61,011 nt of DNA, from NCBI GenBank assembly GCA_947587615.1, contig CANPYC010000011.1, forward strand, positions 1 to 61,011, in the 5' to 3' direction. The notes below the pieces were generated by a model. It ran no database searches and was not told where the DNA came from. It worked only from the letters and a program-made list of their open reading frames with translations. The translations under genes and the position numbers were made by a program. The stretch is from Candidatus Gastranaerophilales bacterium. Its GTDB lineage: Bacteria > Cyanobacteriota > Vampirovibrionia > Gastranaerophilales > Gastranaerophilaceae. The stretch's first letter is position 1. Each line of letters starts with the position of its first letter. Below are positions 38,400-48,562 of the stretch, in pieces.

Positions 38400-39176
38400 A
38401 TGGGTATCGAAGTTTTTAAAAAACATTTAAGAGAAAAAAGAGCAGTTAAAATTATCGCAGGAATTGATAATTTTAATCTTGAAAGTGTTGCCAAAGTTTG
38501 TCGTGCTGCTCAAAAAGGTCATGCCAGTGCGGTTGATATTTCCGCAGATAAAGATGTTTATGAAATTGCAAGACAAAATACCAAACTTCCGATTTTTGTT
38601 TCTTCAATTCATCCTTTTGAACTGAAAAAAGCTGTTGAATGGGGTGCTGACGCAATTGAAATCGGTAATTTTGATGCATTATATAAGAAAGGTCAAACCT
38701 TCAGTGCAGATGAAGTTTACAATATTGCTCTTGAAACAATTGGTCTTTTAAACAATCACAATATATTTACCTGTGTTACAATTCCCGGTAATATCGACAT
38801 TAAAGACCAAATTGAGCTTGCTAAAAAACTTGAAATTTTAGGAGTGGATTTAATTCAAACGGAAGGTTTAAAACAATCAACAACCTCTACAAACCCTTCA
38901 GCTCATCTTGTAAGTTATGCTCAAGCAACAATTGCAAATACAATTGAATTAAGCCAGCATACTTCAATTCCTATCATGAGCGCTTCGGGTATCAGTGCAA
39001 AAACCGCTCCTTTAGCTTTTGCTTCGGGTGCTGACGCAGTTGGTGTAGGTTCTGCCGTTAATAAGCTTGAATCGGAAATTGCAATGTGCGCTACTGTTAT
39101 GTCAATTGTTTCTTCAATTTCTCACAGAAATTCAATCAAAAGAGAAATACCGAAAACAGAAGCGGAATTGGTTTAA
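38400..39176 (+). CDS. Ycf23/DUF561-family TIM-barrel protein
   Basis: 258 aa from the ATG with AGAGGA upstream; an in-frame GTG 42 nt earlier lies inside the promoter and is rejected. Family motifs: VKIIAGIDNFNLESVAKV, ASAVDISAD, LPIFVSSIHPFELKKAVEWGADAIEIGNFD, and LGVDLIQTEG. Ycf23 is conserved in cyanobacteria, plastid genomes of algae and some plants. Its function is not established, though the fold suggests a phosphate-binding enzyme. Its presence is a main clue that the host belongs near cyanobacteria. Confidence 0.9.
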   Translation: MGIEVFKKHLREKRAVKIIAGIDNFNLESVAKVCRAAQKGHASAVDISADKDVYEIARQNTKLPIFVSSIHPFELKKAVEWGADAIEIGNFDALYKKGQTFSADEVYNIALETIGLLNNHNIFTCVTIPGNIDIKDQIELAKKLEILGVDLIQTEGLKQSTTSTNPSAHLVSYAQATIANTIELSQHTSIPIMSASGISAKTAPLAFASGADAVGVGSAVNKLESEIAMCATVMSIVSSISHRNSIKREIPKTEAELV

Positions 39177-39197
39177 TATAAAAAAATATCTTTTAAA

Positions 39198-39234
39198 AAA
39201 ACCTCTCAAGACTTTTCTTGAGAGGTTTTATTTT
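39198..39234 (+). terminator. intrinsic terminator after ycf23-like gene
   Basis: 13-bp stem aaaacctctcaag / cttgagaggtttt followed by a T-rich run. Confidence 0.8.
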
Positions 39235-39281
39235 TGTTTAGTTGTTTTCGTTTTTAAAATTATGTCAATATTTTACCGATA

Positions 39282-41309
39282 TTAATTTTTTGCTTCGTTA
39301 ACAATAACGGGAATATCTTTAACATCTTTATCACTTACTTTTTTTGCTTGTTCTACGACCATTACCTGACCGTCGATATTGTATTTATTTTCAATTCTTT
39401 CTTTTTGTTCTTTGCTTTGCGCAATCAGACCTGTTTTAGTATTAACACAAGATAGAACATGTGCTCTTTCAAAGTCCTCAAGAGGGAATGAACCGTCCGC
39501 AATTTGCATTGTCGTATAATAAAGTGCGTTTAGGGTTCCGCAATCCGCCCAGGGTTCGCTTGTTGGAACGGCCACAACTTTTTTATCCTTCAGAATTTCT
39601 TTTGCCTTGTTGATAAATTCATTATCCAAAGGTGTGGAGTTTTCTCCTAAAACCTCGGGGGAGTTTAATTTTTCTCTTATTTTATCGTAATTTTTTTCTT
39701 GAATAAGAGTTTTAATAATCGGAATGTATTGTTTTGACCAATCTCTTGTTTCCTTGTTTTTGCCGTTTTTATCTGCCTTAGAGTCAAAGTAAGGTTCAAT
39801 CATACTTAAAACTTCAAACACTTCTTTTGAAACAGCAAATTGGAAAGTATTTGTTAAACATTTTCCGTCCTTTTCATATCCTCTTGGAATCCTGCGGGGT
39901 TTTTCAACAAAATCAAGTATTTCATTATTATTGTTTAATTTCATAATACCGAAAGTATTAATTGCGTCTTTTGCGGGAATTTGTTTTGCAACAATTGCTA
40001 TGGCTGCATCTCCGTTTGTAACGAGGTCTTGAGCCGTTGCAACCGCATAAGTCATTCTGCTCATAGAGTCGTTAGGGAATATCATTACTGCTTTTGTGTC
40101 ATCTTTTTTCATTTTTTCATACATTGCAAGAGTGTATCCGCCGTTGCCTCTGTTTATATCTTTATTTAAATAAAACTTGATATTTTTTCCGATTTCAAGC
40201 TCGTCTTTAGAACAATCCAATAATCCTGCGTTGTGTAGAGTTACAAAAGTTGTTTCCATTGGAGTTAAGCCGGTTGCGGTTTTGAAAACACCTTTTGTTG
40301 ATTGAGCGCCGTTTTTCTTATCGTGGAAAATTGCACTTGAAGAAGCGTTTGTGTATTCGGCACGAGAACCAAAACCGCCTGCAAGCATATATAGTTGAAT
40401 TTTATCCGTGTTGTATGCTGCGGCAAATTGATTGAGTACAATTTCCCCGTTTTTAACTTTTTGAACAAAACTTCTTATTGAATCTTTGATTTCGTTTTCA
40501 AATCTTCCCGATTCCATGCCGATTATAATTTCCGCCCCTTTTCCGATTGAAGGGAAAGATTCTCTGGGCTCAACTCTTTGAGTTTTAGGTGAAAATGGAA
40601 CAAAAGCAGAGTTTTTGCTTTGTGTTGTTTTAACATCAAGTACACCTTGAGAAGAATCTTTTTTGGAAAAATTTCCTGCATTTGTTAAAATAACATCGTC
40701 ATTATCTTCAACAACAGCCATCAAGTTACCTTTTGTATTTAGAACATAGGCTTGTTCATTTGTTCCTTCGCCCTTGTAATTAATTGGCGTCATTGTTATA
40801 TTTAATTCCTGAGAGAGTTTGTCGGCTTTATCTCCGATTTTTTTTGCCTGTTTAGGATCTCTTACCGCCATTTGAAAAAGCATTTCCTGGTTGGTTTTAT
40901 CTTTATTTTGGTTCATTAATTTTATTTGAGTTCTTACATAAATCGGGTCTTTACCTTTATCTGCAATGTTAATAGTGGTTTTAATTGCGTCATCGGGCTG
41001 AGAAAAATCTCCCGAGAAATCATGCAAAAGCTTGTTAACACTTGCTCTTGAGCCAACGGGTTCACCCTGTTTTTCTTCGGTTTTACAAGTTACCATTGAT
41101 GTATTTAAATCGTTAAATGCACCATATAGCGCACCTGTAAAGTTAATTGTTGAAGCAAAGTTTAAGCTGTTGTTTTTTATGGCAAAGCTTGCTTCTTTTG
41201 AATAATTAAAACCGTTTGAAACCGTTTGAGGGTTTGAGCTGCCGTTGTTTTGAATTTTTTGGGTCTTTGAAGTTGCTAAAAGCTTAACACCATTAACACT
41301 GCTAATCAT
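39282..41309 (-). CDS. large nucleotidyltransferase-fold protein (sugar-1-phosphate type)
   Basis: 675 aa. The first 300 residues are of unknown type and carry the tag STINFTGALYG at about residue 54-64. The second half is a GT-A nucleotidyltransferase domain: MLAGGFGSRAEYTNASSSAIF (M308-R316 region), VMIFPNDSMSRM, FGIMKLNNNNEILDFVEKPRR, and a late TSEPWADCGT. The usual (L)AGGxGTRLxPxTxxxPK head is altered (GSRAEYTN..), so activity and the nucleotide used are uncertain. Sugar-nucleotide synthesis or a regulatory role are both possible. About twice the usual length. Single gene. Confidence 0.75.
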   Translation of the reverse strand: MISSVNGVKLLATSKTQKIQNNGSSNPQTVSNGFNYSKEASFAIKNNSLNFASTINFTGALYGAFNDLNTSMVTCKTEEKQGEPVGSRASVNKLLHDFSGDFSQPDDAIKTTINIADKGKDPIYVRTQIKLMNQNKDKTNQEMLFQMAVRDPKQAKKIGDKADKLSQELNITMTPINYKGEGTNEQAYVLNTKGNLMAVVEDNDDVILTNAGNFSKKDSSQGVLDVKTTQSKNSAFVPFSPKTQRVEPRESFPSIGKGAEIIIGMESGRFENEIKDSIRSFVQKVKNGEIVLNQFAAAYNTDKIQLYMLAGGFGSRAEYTNASSSAIFHDKKNGAQSTKGVFKTATGLTPMETTFVTLHNAGLLDCSKDELEIGKNIKFYLNKDINRGNGGYTLAMYEKMKKDDTKAVMIFPNDSMSRMTYAVATAQDLVTNGDAAIAIVAKQIPAKDAINTFGIMKLNNNNEILDFVEKPRRIPRGYEKDGKCLTNTFQFAVSKEVFEVLSMIEPYFDSKADKNGKNKETRDWSKQYIPIIKTLIQEKNYDKIREKLNSPEVLGENSTPLDNEFINKAKEILKDKKVVAVPTSEPWADCGTLNALYYTTMQIADGSFPLEDFERAHVLSCVNTKTGLIAQSKEQKERIENKYNIDGQVMVVEQAKKVSDKDVKDIPVIVNEAKN

Positions 41310-41423
41310 TATAATTGTTTTCCTTTCAATAAAACTGTAATAACAACACGTAGATATCTATTTTAATCGATAAATTTTAAATTACAAGCTTATTGAAAAA
41401 AAATTAAAAAAAATAAACATAAG

Positions 41424-41453
41424 TTGTTTTTTATGGGTGTTGTGTGCTATACT
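41424..41453 (+). promoter_or_regulatory. predicted promoter of the dapB-asd-dapA run
   Basis: TTGTTT, an 18-bp spacer, then TATACT, about 25-37 bp before the possible dapB starts. Confidence 0.5.
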
Positions 41454-41489
41454 TAACAGACATAATACTTATTACTTATGGGAGGAAGC

Positions 41490-42275
41490 TTGATAAATTT
41501 AGGAGTAATCGGCGCAAACGGAAAAATGGGACGTGAAGTTGTTAAGCTTGTGCTTAATGATGATAATTTCAAATTGGTTTGTGCAGTCGATAAATTCAAT
41601 GTTGGAAATGTGCTAAACGATAGTGTTAAAATTGAAGACGATATAAAAAATTCGCTAATTTCTCGAAAACCCGATATTGTTGTTGATTTTACTCAACCAT
41701 CCTCGGTTTTTGAAAATATAAAAACATATATGCAAACAAAAACAAAAGCTGTTATCGGTACTACGGGCTTAACTAAAGAGCAGATTGAAGAAATTAAAAA
41801 AATGTCCGCTCAAGCTGATACGGGTATAATAATTGCTCCTAATTTTTCTTTGGGCGCAATATTGATGATGAAATTTTCTCAAATGGCTTCAAAATATTTT
41901 TCAAATGCGGAAATAATTGAATATCATCATAATCAAAAAAAAGACGCTCCATCGGGTACATCAATTAAAACAGCTCAATTGATGATGGAAAGTAATGATA
42001 ATTTTAAACTTGGAAATTGCGCTGAAACAGAAACCGTTAAAGGTTCTCGAGGGGGCACCTATCAGGAAAACAACAAAGGAAACATTCAAATTCACTCCGT
42101 TAGAATGCCCGGGTTTGTTGCTTCTCAGGAAGTAATATTCGGCTCTGACGGGCAAATATTAAAAATTCACCATGATACCATAAATCGAGAATGCTACATG
42201 TCAGGTGTTAAGCTTGCAATTGAGTATCTTTATAAAAACAACAGCTTTATTTACGGATTGGAGAATATAATATGA
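41490..42275 (+). CDS. dapB: 4-hydroxy-tetrahydrodipicolinate reductase
   Basis: 261 aa from TTG at 41490, which follows GGGAGGAAG. An ATG 12 nt upstream at 41478 overlaps that Shine-Dalgarno, so the TTG is preferred, though not by much. NAD(P)-binding LGVIGANGKMGREV, FTQPSS, GTTGLTKEQ, APNFSLGAILMM, and the catalytic EYHHNQKKDAPSGTS are intact. Second step of the DAP/lysine branch. Overlaps asd by ATGA. Confidence 0.95.
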   Translation: MINLGVIGANGKMGREVVKLVLNDDNFKLVCAVDKFNVGNVLNDSVKIEDDIKNSLISRKPDIVVDFTQPSSVFENIKTYMQTKTKAVIGTTGLTKEQIEEIKKMSAQADTGIIIAPNFSLGAILMMKFSQMASKYFSNAEIIEYHHNQKKDAPSGTSIKTAQLMMESNDNFKLGNCAETETVKGSRGGTYQENNKGNIQIHSVRMPGFVASQEVIFGSDGQILKIHHDTINRECYMSGVKLAIEYLYKNNSFIYGLENII

Positions 42276-43294
42276 CAAAGAAATTACCCGATTTGGCGGT
42301 TTTAGGGGCAACAGGTGTTGTAGGAAGAGAAATTCTAAATATACTTGAAGAAAATAAAGTTGAGTTTAACTCGATTAAATTTCTTGCTTCTTCTCGCTCG
42401 GCAGGCTCTGAGATTGAATTTAAAGGAAAAAAATATACGGTTATCGAAGCCAACGACAATGAATTTGATAATGTAAATATTTGCCTTGCTTCGGCAGGCG
42501 GTGAAACAAGCAAGCGCTTTGCTCCCGTTGCGGCAAAAAAAGGATGTGTTTTTATTGACAATTCTTCTGCTTTTAGAATGGATAATGACGTACCTTTAGT
42601 TATTGCAGGGGTTAACGATGAAGATTTAAGAAAACATAAAGGAATAATTGCAAATCCAAACTGTTCAACTTCTCAATTAATGCTGCCTCTAAAAGCGCTT
42701 GATGAAAAATATAAAGTTAAAAGGTTAATTGTTTCAACTTATCAGGCAGTTTCGGGTGCAGGTTTAAAAGCAATTAACGAACTAACCGATAATACAAAAG
42801 TTAATTTGGTCGGAATGCCTTATGAACCTTCTGCTTTTAAGTATGAAATTGCTTTTAATGTTATTCCTCAAATAGATGTATTTTGTGAAAACGGATACAC
42901 TAAAGAAGAAATGAAAGTAACAAATGAAACAAGAAAAATTTTACACTTTGACCAAAGTGTAAAGATTTCTTGTACTGCTGTTCGTGTACCTGTTTATATA
43001 GGACACTCGGAAGCCGTAAGCGTTGAATTTGAATCTAAGGTTGACGCAAATTCCGCTCGTGAATTGTTAAAAAATACATGGGGAGTTGAAGTAGTTGATG
43101 ATGTTTCAATATACAGCTATCCGACACCAAAAGACGCTGCGGGTAAAAACCCCGTATATGTTGGAAGAATAAGAAATTCAATTGCTTTTGATAACGGTCT
43201 TGACTTTTTCTGTGTAGCGGATAATTTAAGAATAGGAGCTGCGCTAAATACCGTAAGACTGGCTCAAAAAGTAATTGAGATGGAGCTATTTTAA
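42272..43294 (+). CDS. asd: aspartate-semialdehyde dehydrogenase
   Basis: 340 aa. NADP-binding AVLGATGVVGREIL, active-site Cys in NPNCSTSQLMLPL, and SGAGLKAINEL. RVPVYIGHSEAVSVEF holds the catalytic His. It supplies aspartate semialdehyde for lysine/DAP, threonine and methionine. Start overlaps dapB, so translation is coupled. Confidence 0.96.
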   Translation: MTKKLPDLAVLGATGVVGREILNILEENKVEFNSIKFLASSRSAGSEIEFKGKKYTVIEANDNEFDNVNICLASAGGETSKRFAPVAAKKGCVFIDNSSAFRMDNDVPLVIAGVNDEDLRKHKGIIANPNCSTSQLMLPLKALDEKYKVKRLIVSTYQAVSGAGLKAINELTDNTKVNLVGMPYEPSAFKYEIAFNVIPQIDVFCENGYTKEEMKVTNETRKILHFDQSVKISCTAVRVPVYIGHSEAVSVEFESKVDANSARELLKNTWGVEVVDDVSIYSYPTPKDAAGKNPVYVGRIRNSIAFDNGLDFFCVADNLRIGAALNTVRLAQKVIEMELF

Positions 43295-43369
43295 ACTTTG
43301 AAAAAGCTTTTATAATATTAATTTAAAAAGACAAAATTAAAATATTAAAACAGGCAAGGAGAAACTTTT

Positions 43370-44275
43370 ATGACATTAAGATATGACGCGGGCGAATTAA
43401 TTACCGCAATGGTGACACCTTTTGATAAGGATAGGGCAGTTGATTATAAATCGGTTGAAAAAGTTTCCAAACATTTGCTTGAACAAAAAACAGACGCTAT
43501 TATTGTTGCAGGTACGACAGGAGAAAGCCCGACACTAACCCATGAAGAAGAGCAGGAAATTTTATTCTGCGTAAAATCAACAGTTTCAGGTGCTTGCAAG
43601 GTTATTATGGGAGCAGGTTCAAATTCAACAGAAACGGCGGTTGCTGCTTCAAAAAAAGCTCAAGAGCTTGGAGCGGACGCAATATTATCCGTTGTTCCAT
43701 ATTATAATAAACCTTCTCAACAGGGTATGATTGAACATTTTGGCAGCATTGCAAAAAGTGTTGATATTCCGATAATCCTCTATAACATCCCGGGTCGCAC
43801 GGGTGTTGATATGACACCATCTACAATAGCCTTTTTAGCAAAAGAATATGATAATATCGTTGCACTTAAGCAATCTAACCCTAATTTAGACTTAATTTCA
43901 GAAATCAGAATGTTAATTCCGGATGATTTTGCAATTTATTCCGGTGACGACAGTTTAACTCTGCCCATGCTTTCTTTGGGGGCGCACGGGGTTGTGTCGG
44001 TTGCTTCTCATGTAATTGGTGTTGAAATTAAGTCTATGATAAGAAATTTTAAATCGGGTCAAATTGCAGCCGCAGCTAATATGCATAAAATATTATATCC
44101 GCTCTTTAAAAAGATTTTTATGGCGCCAAATCCGACACCAATTAAAGCTTTACTATCAAAGCTTGATGTAATTGAAAATTATGTAAGACGTCCTTTAATT
44201 GAGCTTGATGAAAAAGACAGACTTGAATTATTGGAATGTCTAAAGAAAATTCAAGAAAGAACCGAAGAAAAATAA
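43370..44275 (+). CDS. dapA: 4-hydroxy-tetrahydrodipicolinate synthase
   Basis: 301 aa. TIM-barrel aldolase. AMVTPFDKDRAVDY, GTTGESPTLTHEEE, YYNKPSQQGMIEHF, YNIPGRTGVDM (Tyr of the catalytic triad) and the Schiff-base lysine in IVALKQSN. It condenses pyruvate and aspartate semialdehyde. GCAAGGAG precedes the ATG. Seventy-five bp after asd. Confidence 0.96.
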   Translation: MTLRYDAGELITAMVTPFDKDRAVDYKSVEKVSKHLLEQKTDAIIVAGTTGESPTLTHEEEQEILFCVKSTVSGACKVIMGAGSNSTETAVAASKKAQELGADAILSVVPYYNKPSQQGMIEHFGSIAKSVDIPIILYNIPGRTGVDMTPSTIAFLAKEYDNIVALKQSNPNLDLISEIRMLIPDDFAIYSGDDSLTLPMLSLGAHGVVSVASHVIGVEIKSMIRNFKSGQIAAAANMHKILYPLFKKIFMAPNPTPIKALLSKLDVIENYVRRPLIELDEKDRLELLECLKKIQERTEEK

Positions 44276-44332
44276 TAATAAAAATTATAAGTCCATAAGG
44301 CAATTTTTTATATTTTTGTTTTTTGTATAGGT

Positions 44333-45619
44333 ATGAAGGTTGAATATATTAACAATCAAAATATCTGTACAAAAAATGTTTTGAATTATTCCTTTAAAAA
44401 AGATAAGGAAATTTCAAACGATTTAAAAACATATCCTAAAATCAGCTCAAAATATTATAGAAGTAATTATTTAACCTTTGGTTCGGATAAAGAATATAAT
44501 AAACAGCACTATAATAAATATATTTCAGTCGGTCTGGGGGAAGATTGCGCAAAAATTCTATCAAGCAAAAAGCCTGATTTTTCTTCTCTTAGCTTTTGGC
44601 AAAAAACAGAACTTTTAGACCAGCTTGAAACAATAAAAATGTGCTACTTGTTGACAAGTTCGGAATTAAGCGAACTTGGTTTTGATTCAAAGCTTGAAGA
44701 GCTTAAAAAAAGTATAGAAACCGCTTCTTTTGATTCGGTATCGCAGCAAAAAAAGCCCGTCGATTTTTTCAACAAAGAAGACATTGAAACAATTAAAAAT
44801 ACCGACTTTGTACAATACGGCAAACTGGGATTATCCATGCTTTATACAAGACAAGATTTTCTTCGGGATTTAACAAGTTTTATTTCAAAATTATCAAAAA
44901 AAGAACAGACTAAAACTTTTAATCTGGCAAACATTAAACCGATTTTTGAAAATGAAAAAATAGTCGGCTATGATGGTTTGATTAAGAGCGCTAACATTGT
45001 TAATAATGATGAAATCAACGAGCTGTATAATATAATTAACAAATTTTTGGTGCAAAACAAAGTAACAACGCAAAACAAAGAACTTAACAAGGCTCTTAAT
45101 CGTTTAGTGGAGCAAATTCCCGAGTTTATAAACGTAATATCAAAAAAACAGCATGCAAATCATGCAAATACGTTAGATATACATATTCTGCAAACTCTTT
45201 CAAATGCCCTCAAAAACCCCGAGTTTGAACAATTGGATGATGAGAATAAAGTTTGTTTAATTATGGCAATTTTATTACATGACATAGCTAAAAGAGAGAA
45301 TATGCAAGATTCGCTTCATCCTTATTATTCGGGAATTTTTGCCAAGGAAATATTAAATAAATTTGATTTAAGCGAAAAATCAAAACAAAAAATTATAAAT
45401 TTAATTCAAAATCACCATTGGTTAAAAGATTATTCAACATATAAGTTGAGCGCAGATGGTGTTGCTAAGATGTTTTCTAATCCTGCGGAATGGAAAATGG
45501 CAAAGATTATGGCAGATGCAGATATTAAAGCAATAAGTGCAAGAATATCCGAGTTATTAAAAAGCAGCTTATCTTATGAGCATTTAAAGCCGATTGATGA
45601 CAAAGTTAATAAAGCTTAG
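44333..45619 (+). CDS. HD-domain protein with N-terminal tag
   Basis: 428 aa. The first 260 residues are unrecognised and include the tag SNYLTFGSDKEYN at about residues 44-56. The C-terminal region has an HD phosphohydrolase signature: H316-D317 in AILLHDIAKREN, with earlier HANHANTLDIHILQ and later NLIQNHHWLKDYS and MADADIKAIS. Metal-dependent hydrolysis of a nucleotide or phosphate ester is likely. The substrate is unknown. It probably stands alone, as a promoter for ppdK follows it. Confidence 0.75.
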   Translation: MKVEYINNQNICTKNVLNYSFKKDKEISNDLKTYPKISSKYYRSNYLTFGSDKEYNKQHYNKYISVGLGEDCAKILSSKKPDFSSLSFWQKTELLDQLETIKMCYLLTSSELSELGFDSKLEELKKSIETASFDSVSQQKKPVDFFNKEDIETIKNTDFVQYGKLGLSMLYTRQDFLRDLTSFISKLSKKEQTKTFNLANIKPIFENEKIVGYDGLIKSANIVNNDEINELYNIINKFLVQNKVTTQNKELNKALNRLVEQIPEFINVISKKQHANHANTLDIHILQTLSNALKNPEFEQLDDENKVCLIMAILLHDIAKRENMQDSLHPYYSGIFAKEILNKFDLSEKSKQKIINLIQNHHWLKDYSTYKLSADGVAKMFSNPAEWKMAKIMADADIKAISARISELLKSSLSYEHLKPIDDKVNKA

Positions 45620-45637
45620 TATTTCTATAATATAAAT

Positions 45638-45666
45638 TTGTATTAAGAGCATGTTTTTGATACTAT
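45638..45666 (+). promoter_or_regulatory. predicted promoter of ppdK
   Basis: TTGTAT, a 17-bp spacer, then TACTAT, 48 bp before the ATG. Confidence 0.45.
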
Positions 45667-45713
45667 TTTTTTAAATTGTGTTATTAGAGAAATAGAAAGT
45701 TGGAGGAATCCCA

Positions 45714-48356
45714 ATGCAAAAACGTGTATGGCTTTTTAGAGAAGGCAGTGCAGATATGAGAAACCTCCTTGGCGGTAAAGGGGCAAATTTGGCAGAGATG
45801 ACCAATATCGGTTTACCTGTACCTCCGGGGTTGACTATTACAACTGAAGTTTGTATGCAATATATTAATGCGGGAAATAAAATGCCTGAAGGTTTGATGG
45901 ATGAAGTTAAAAAGGCTTTAGCCGATGTTGAAAGTCAGGCAGGAAAAAAATTCGGAGATGCTAAAAACCCTCTTTTAGTTTCCGTTCGCTCCGGTGCAAG
46001 AATTTCAATGCCGGGGATGATGGAAACAATTTTAAACCTTGGTTTAAATGATGAAACAGTTGAAGCAATGATTAAACTAACAAATAATCCTCGCTTCTGC
46101 TATGACAGTTACAGAAGATTTTTAACAATGTTCGGTTCTGTTGCTTGGGATATGGACAGACAAAAATATTTTGAATCTGAAGTTGATAAATTAAAAGCTA
46201 AAGAAGGCGTTAAAGAGGACACGCAAATTTCAGCGGAAGGTTGGAAATCTTTAATTTCAATATATAAAAATACTATTAAACAGGTAACGGGAAAAGAATT
46301 TCCGCAAGACCCGTTTATTCAACTGCAAGAAGCTATTGAAGCGGTATTTAGAAGCTGGAATATTAAACGTGCCGTTGATTATAGAAACATGTATAAAATC
46401 GACCATAACTACGGAACAGCCGTAAACGTTCAAACAATGGTGTTTGGTAATATGGGTGATGATTGCGCAACAGGTGTTTCATTCACAAGAAACCCCGCAA
46501 CAGGTGAAAATAAGTTCTATGGTGAATACTTAACAAATGCACAAGGTGAAGATGTTGTTGCAGGTATTAGAACACCAAAACCAATTGCACAATTGGAAGT
46601 TGAAATGCCTGATTTATACCGTCAATATGTTGATATAGCAAAAAAACTTGAAAACAGTTATAAAGATGTTCAAGATATGGAATTTACCATTGAAAGAGGT
46701 AAATTATACATCCTTCAAACAAGAAACGGAAAAAGAACCGCACAAGCTGCCGTTAGAATTGCCGTTGAAATGGAAAAAGAAGGAATAATCACAAAAGAAA
46801 GAGCAATAAATCTTGTTGACCCGTATACGGTTAATCAAATTCTTCTACCCTGTTTCAACCCTGACGCTATGAAAAGAGCTCATGTTGTAGCTCATGGCGT
46901 TAATGCTTCTCCGGGTGCCGCTGTCGGTAAAATTGTATTTGATACCGAAGAAGCAGCCACAAGAGGTGAAGCGGGAGAAAAAGTAATTTTAGTAAGAATT
47001 GAAACCTGCCCGGATGATATCCATGGAATGGCAGTTTCTCAAGGTGTTTTAACTCTTCGAGGCGGAGCAACTTCTCACGCTGCTGTTGTTGCAAAAGGCA
47101 TGGGAAAACCTTGTGTTGCAGGCTGCGAAGATATGACAATAGACCTTGAAAAAGAAACGCTGACGGGAGCTGATGGAACAATCTATCATAAAGACGATAT
47201 AATTTCTTTAGATGGCGGTAAAGGTATTGTAATGGATGGTGCAATCGAGCTGGTTGAACCAAAAATTGACGATAACTTCATAACTTTCTTTGGCTGGGTT
47301 GATGAATTTAAAACAATGACAATTGAAGCAAACGCCGATACCGTTAAAGATGTTGAAAATGCGCTTAAATTTAACGCTCAAGGGGTAGGCTTGTGTAGAA
47401 CGGAACACATGTTTATGGATCCTGACAGGCTTCCTTGGGTTCAAAAGATGATTATTGCAGGAACCCCCGAAGCAAGAAAAGAAGCGCTTGATAAACTTCT
47501 TCCAATGCAATATGCGGATTTTTACGCAATGTTTAAAGCGCTTGGCGAAAAACCTTTAACAATTCGTCTTTTAGATCCTCCGTTGCATGAATTTTTACCC
47601 TCTAAAGAAGAATTAATTGCAGAAGTTGCAGCCAAAAAAGTTTTAAAAGAAGATTATAGAGAAGCACAAGCGCTTTTAACAATTGTTGAAGGGCTGGCTG
47701 AAGCAAATCCAATGATGGGTTTAAGAGGTTGCAGACTCGGTTTAACTTATCCTGAAATTAATGAAATGCAGGTAAGAGCAATATTTGAAGCGGCGTGTGA
47801 CGTTAAAAAGCTTGGAATAAACGTTATGCCTTATGTTATGATACCTCTAATCGGGCATGTTAACGAGCTTAAAACCGCAAAAGAAACTCTTGTAAAAGTT
47901 GCAAAAGACGTTATGAAAGAAAAAGGCGTTGAAGTTGAGTATAAATTCGGTACTATGATTGAAATTCCTCGTGCAGCCTTAACGGCAGATGAAATAGCAC
48001 CTTATGCGGAATTTTTCTCATTCGGTACAAATGACTTAACTCAAATGACATTCGGATTTTCAAGAGATGATGCCGAAGGCAAGTTCTTAAAACGTTATGT
48101 GGAACAAAAAATTCTTCCTTATAATCCTTTTGATACACTTGACTTTAATGGTGTAGGTCAATTAATTAAAATGTCAATGGAAAAAGGTAAAGCCGTTAAT
48201 CCTAAATTAATCGGAGGAATTTGCGGCGAACATGGCGGTGACCCCGATAGCGTAAAATTTGCGCATAAAATCGGCTTGAATTATGTTTCATGCTCACCTT
48301 TCAGAATCCCGCAGGCAGCTTTAGCGGCAGCTCAGGCAGCTATTGAAAGTAAATAA
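45714..48356 (+). CDS. ppdK: pyruvate, phosphate dikinase
   Basis: 880 aa, full length. Interconverts PEP + PPi + AMP with pyruvate + Pi + ATP. N-terminal ATP-grasp part (LLGGKGANLAEMTNIGLPVPPGLTI-like opening, ARISMPGMMETILNLG), the phosphocarrier His H455 in LRGGATSHAAVVAKGMG, and the PEP-binding TIM barrel with GLCRTEHMF, EIPRAALTADEIA, FFSFGTNDLTQM, GGICGEHGGDP. Typical of anaerobes that use PPi-linked glycolysis. TTGGAGGAA precedes the ATG. Followed by a terminator. Confidence 0.98.
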   Translation: MQKRVWLFREGSADMRNLLGGKGANLAEMTNIGLPVPPGLTITTEVCMQYINAGNKMPEGLMDEVKKALADVESQAGKKFGDAKNPLLVSVRSGARISMPGMMETILNLGLNDETVEAMIKLTNNPRFCYDSYRRFLTMFGSVAWDMDRQKYFESEVDKLKAKEGVKEDTQISAEGWKSLISIYKNTIKQVTGKEFPQDPFIQLQEAIEAVFRSWNIKRAVDYRNMYKIDHNYGTAVNVQTMVFGNMGDDCATGVSFTRNPATGENKFYGEYLTNAQGEDVVAGIRTPKPIAQLEVEMPDLYRQYVDIAKKLENSYKDVQDMEFTIERGKLYILQTRNGKRTAQAAVRIAVEMEKEGIITKERAINLVDPYTVNQILLPCFNPDAMKRAHVVAHGVNASPGAAVGKIVFDTEEAATRGEAGEKVILVRIETCPDDIHGMAVSQGVLTLRGGATSHAAVVAKGMGKPCVAGCEDMTIDLEKETLTGADGTIYHKDDIISLDGGKGIVMDGAIELVEPKIDDNFITFFGWVDEFKTMTIEANADTVKDVENALKFNAQGVGLCRTEHMFMDPDRLPWVQKMIIAGTPEARKEALDKLLPMQYADFYAMFKALGEKPLTIRLLDPPLHEFLPSKEELIAEVAAKKVLKEDYREAQALLTIVEGLAEANPMMGLRGCRLGLTYPEINEMQVRAIFEAACDVKKLGINVMPYVMIPLIGHVNELKTAKETLVKVAKDVMKEKGVEVEYKFGTMIEIPRAALTADEIAPYAEFFSFGTNDLTQMTFGFSRDDAEGKFLKRYVEQKILPYNPFDTLDFNGVGQLIKMSMEKGKAVNPKLIGGICGEHGGDPDSVKFAHKIGLNYVSCSPFRIPQAALAAAQAAIESK

Positions 48357-48378
48357 ATAAAAAGCTAAAAAGCAATAT

Positions 48379-48417
48379 AAAAAGTCTCTGCAAGTAAAAT
48401 TACAGAGACTTTTTTAA
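48379..48417 (+). terminator. intrinsic terminator after ppdK
   Basis: 12-bp stem aaaaagtctctg / cagagacttttt with a loop of about 12 nt and trailing T. Confidence 0.8.
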
Positions 48418-48562
48418 AATAAAATATGATATTGTTTAAATTTAAGCGTGATAATATCATGAATATGCCTTTAATTATTAAAAAAAGAATAAGCATTTAA
48501 TGAAGATTTTATCAATCTGTTAAAAAATTGCCGTTTATAATTTTTAGCATATAATATATTAC

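Noticed and set aside
41320..41489. Possible lysine riboswitch before dapB
   Set aside because: Only a normal promoter and RBS are visible. There is no room for a 170-nt structured leader.
46900..47510. Minus-strand ORFs inside ppdK
   Set aside because: They are shadows of a highly conserved full-length enzyme on the plus strand.
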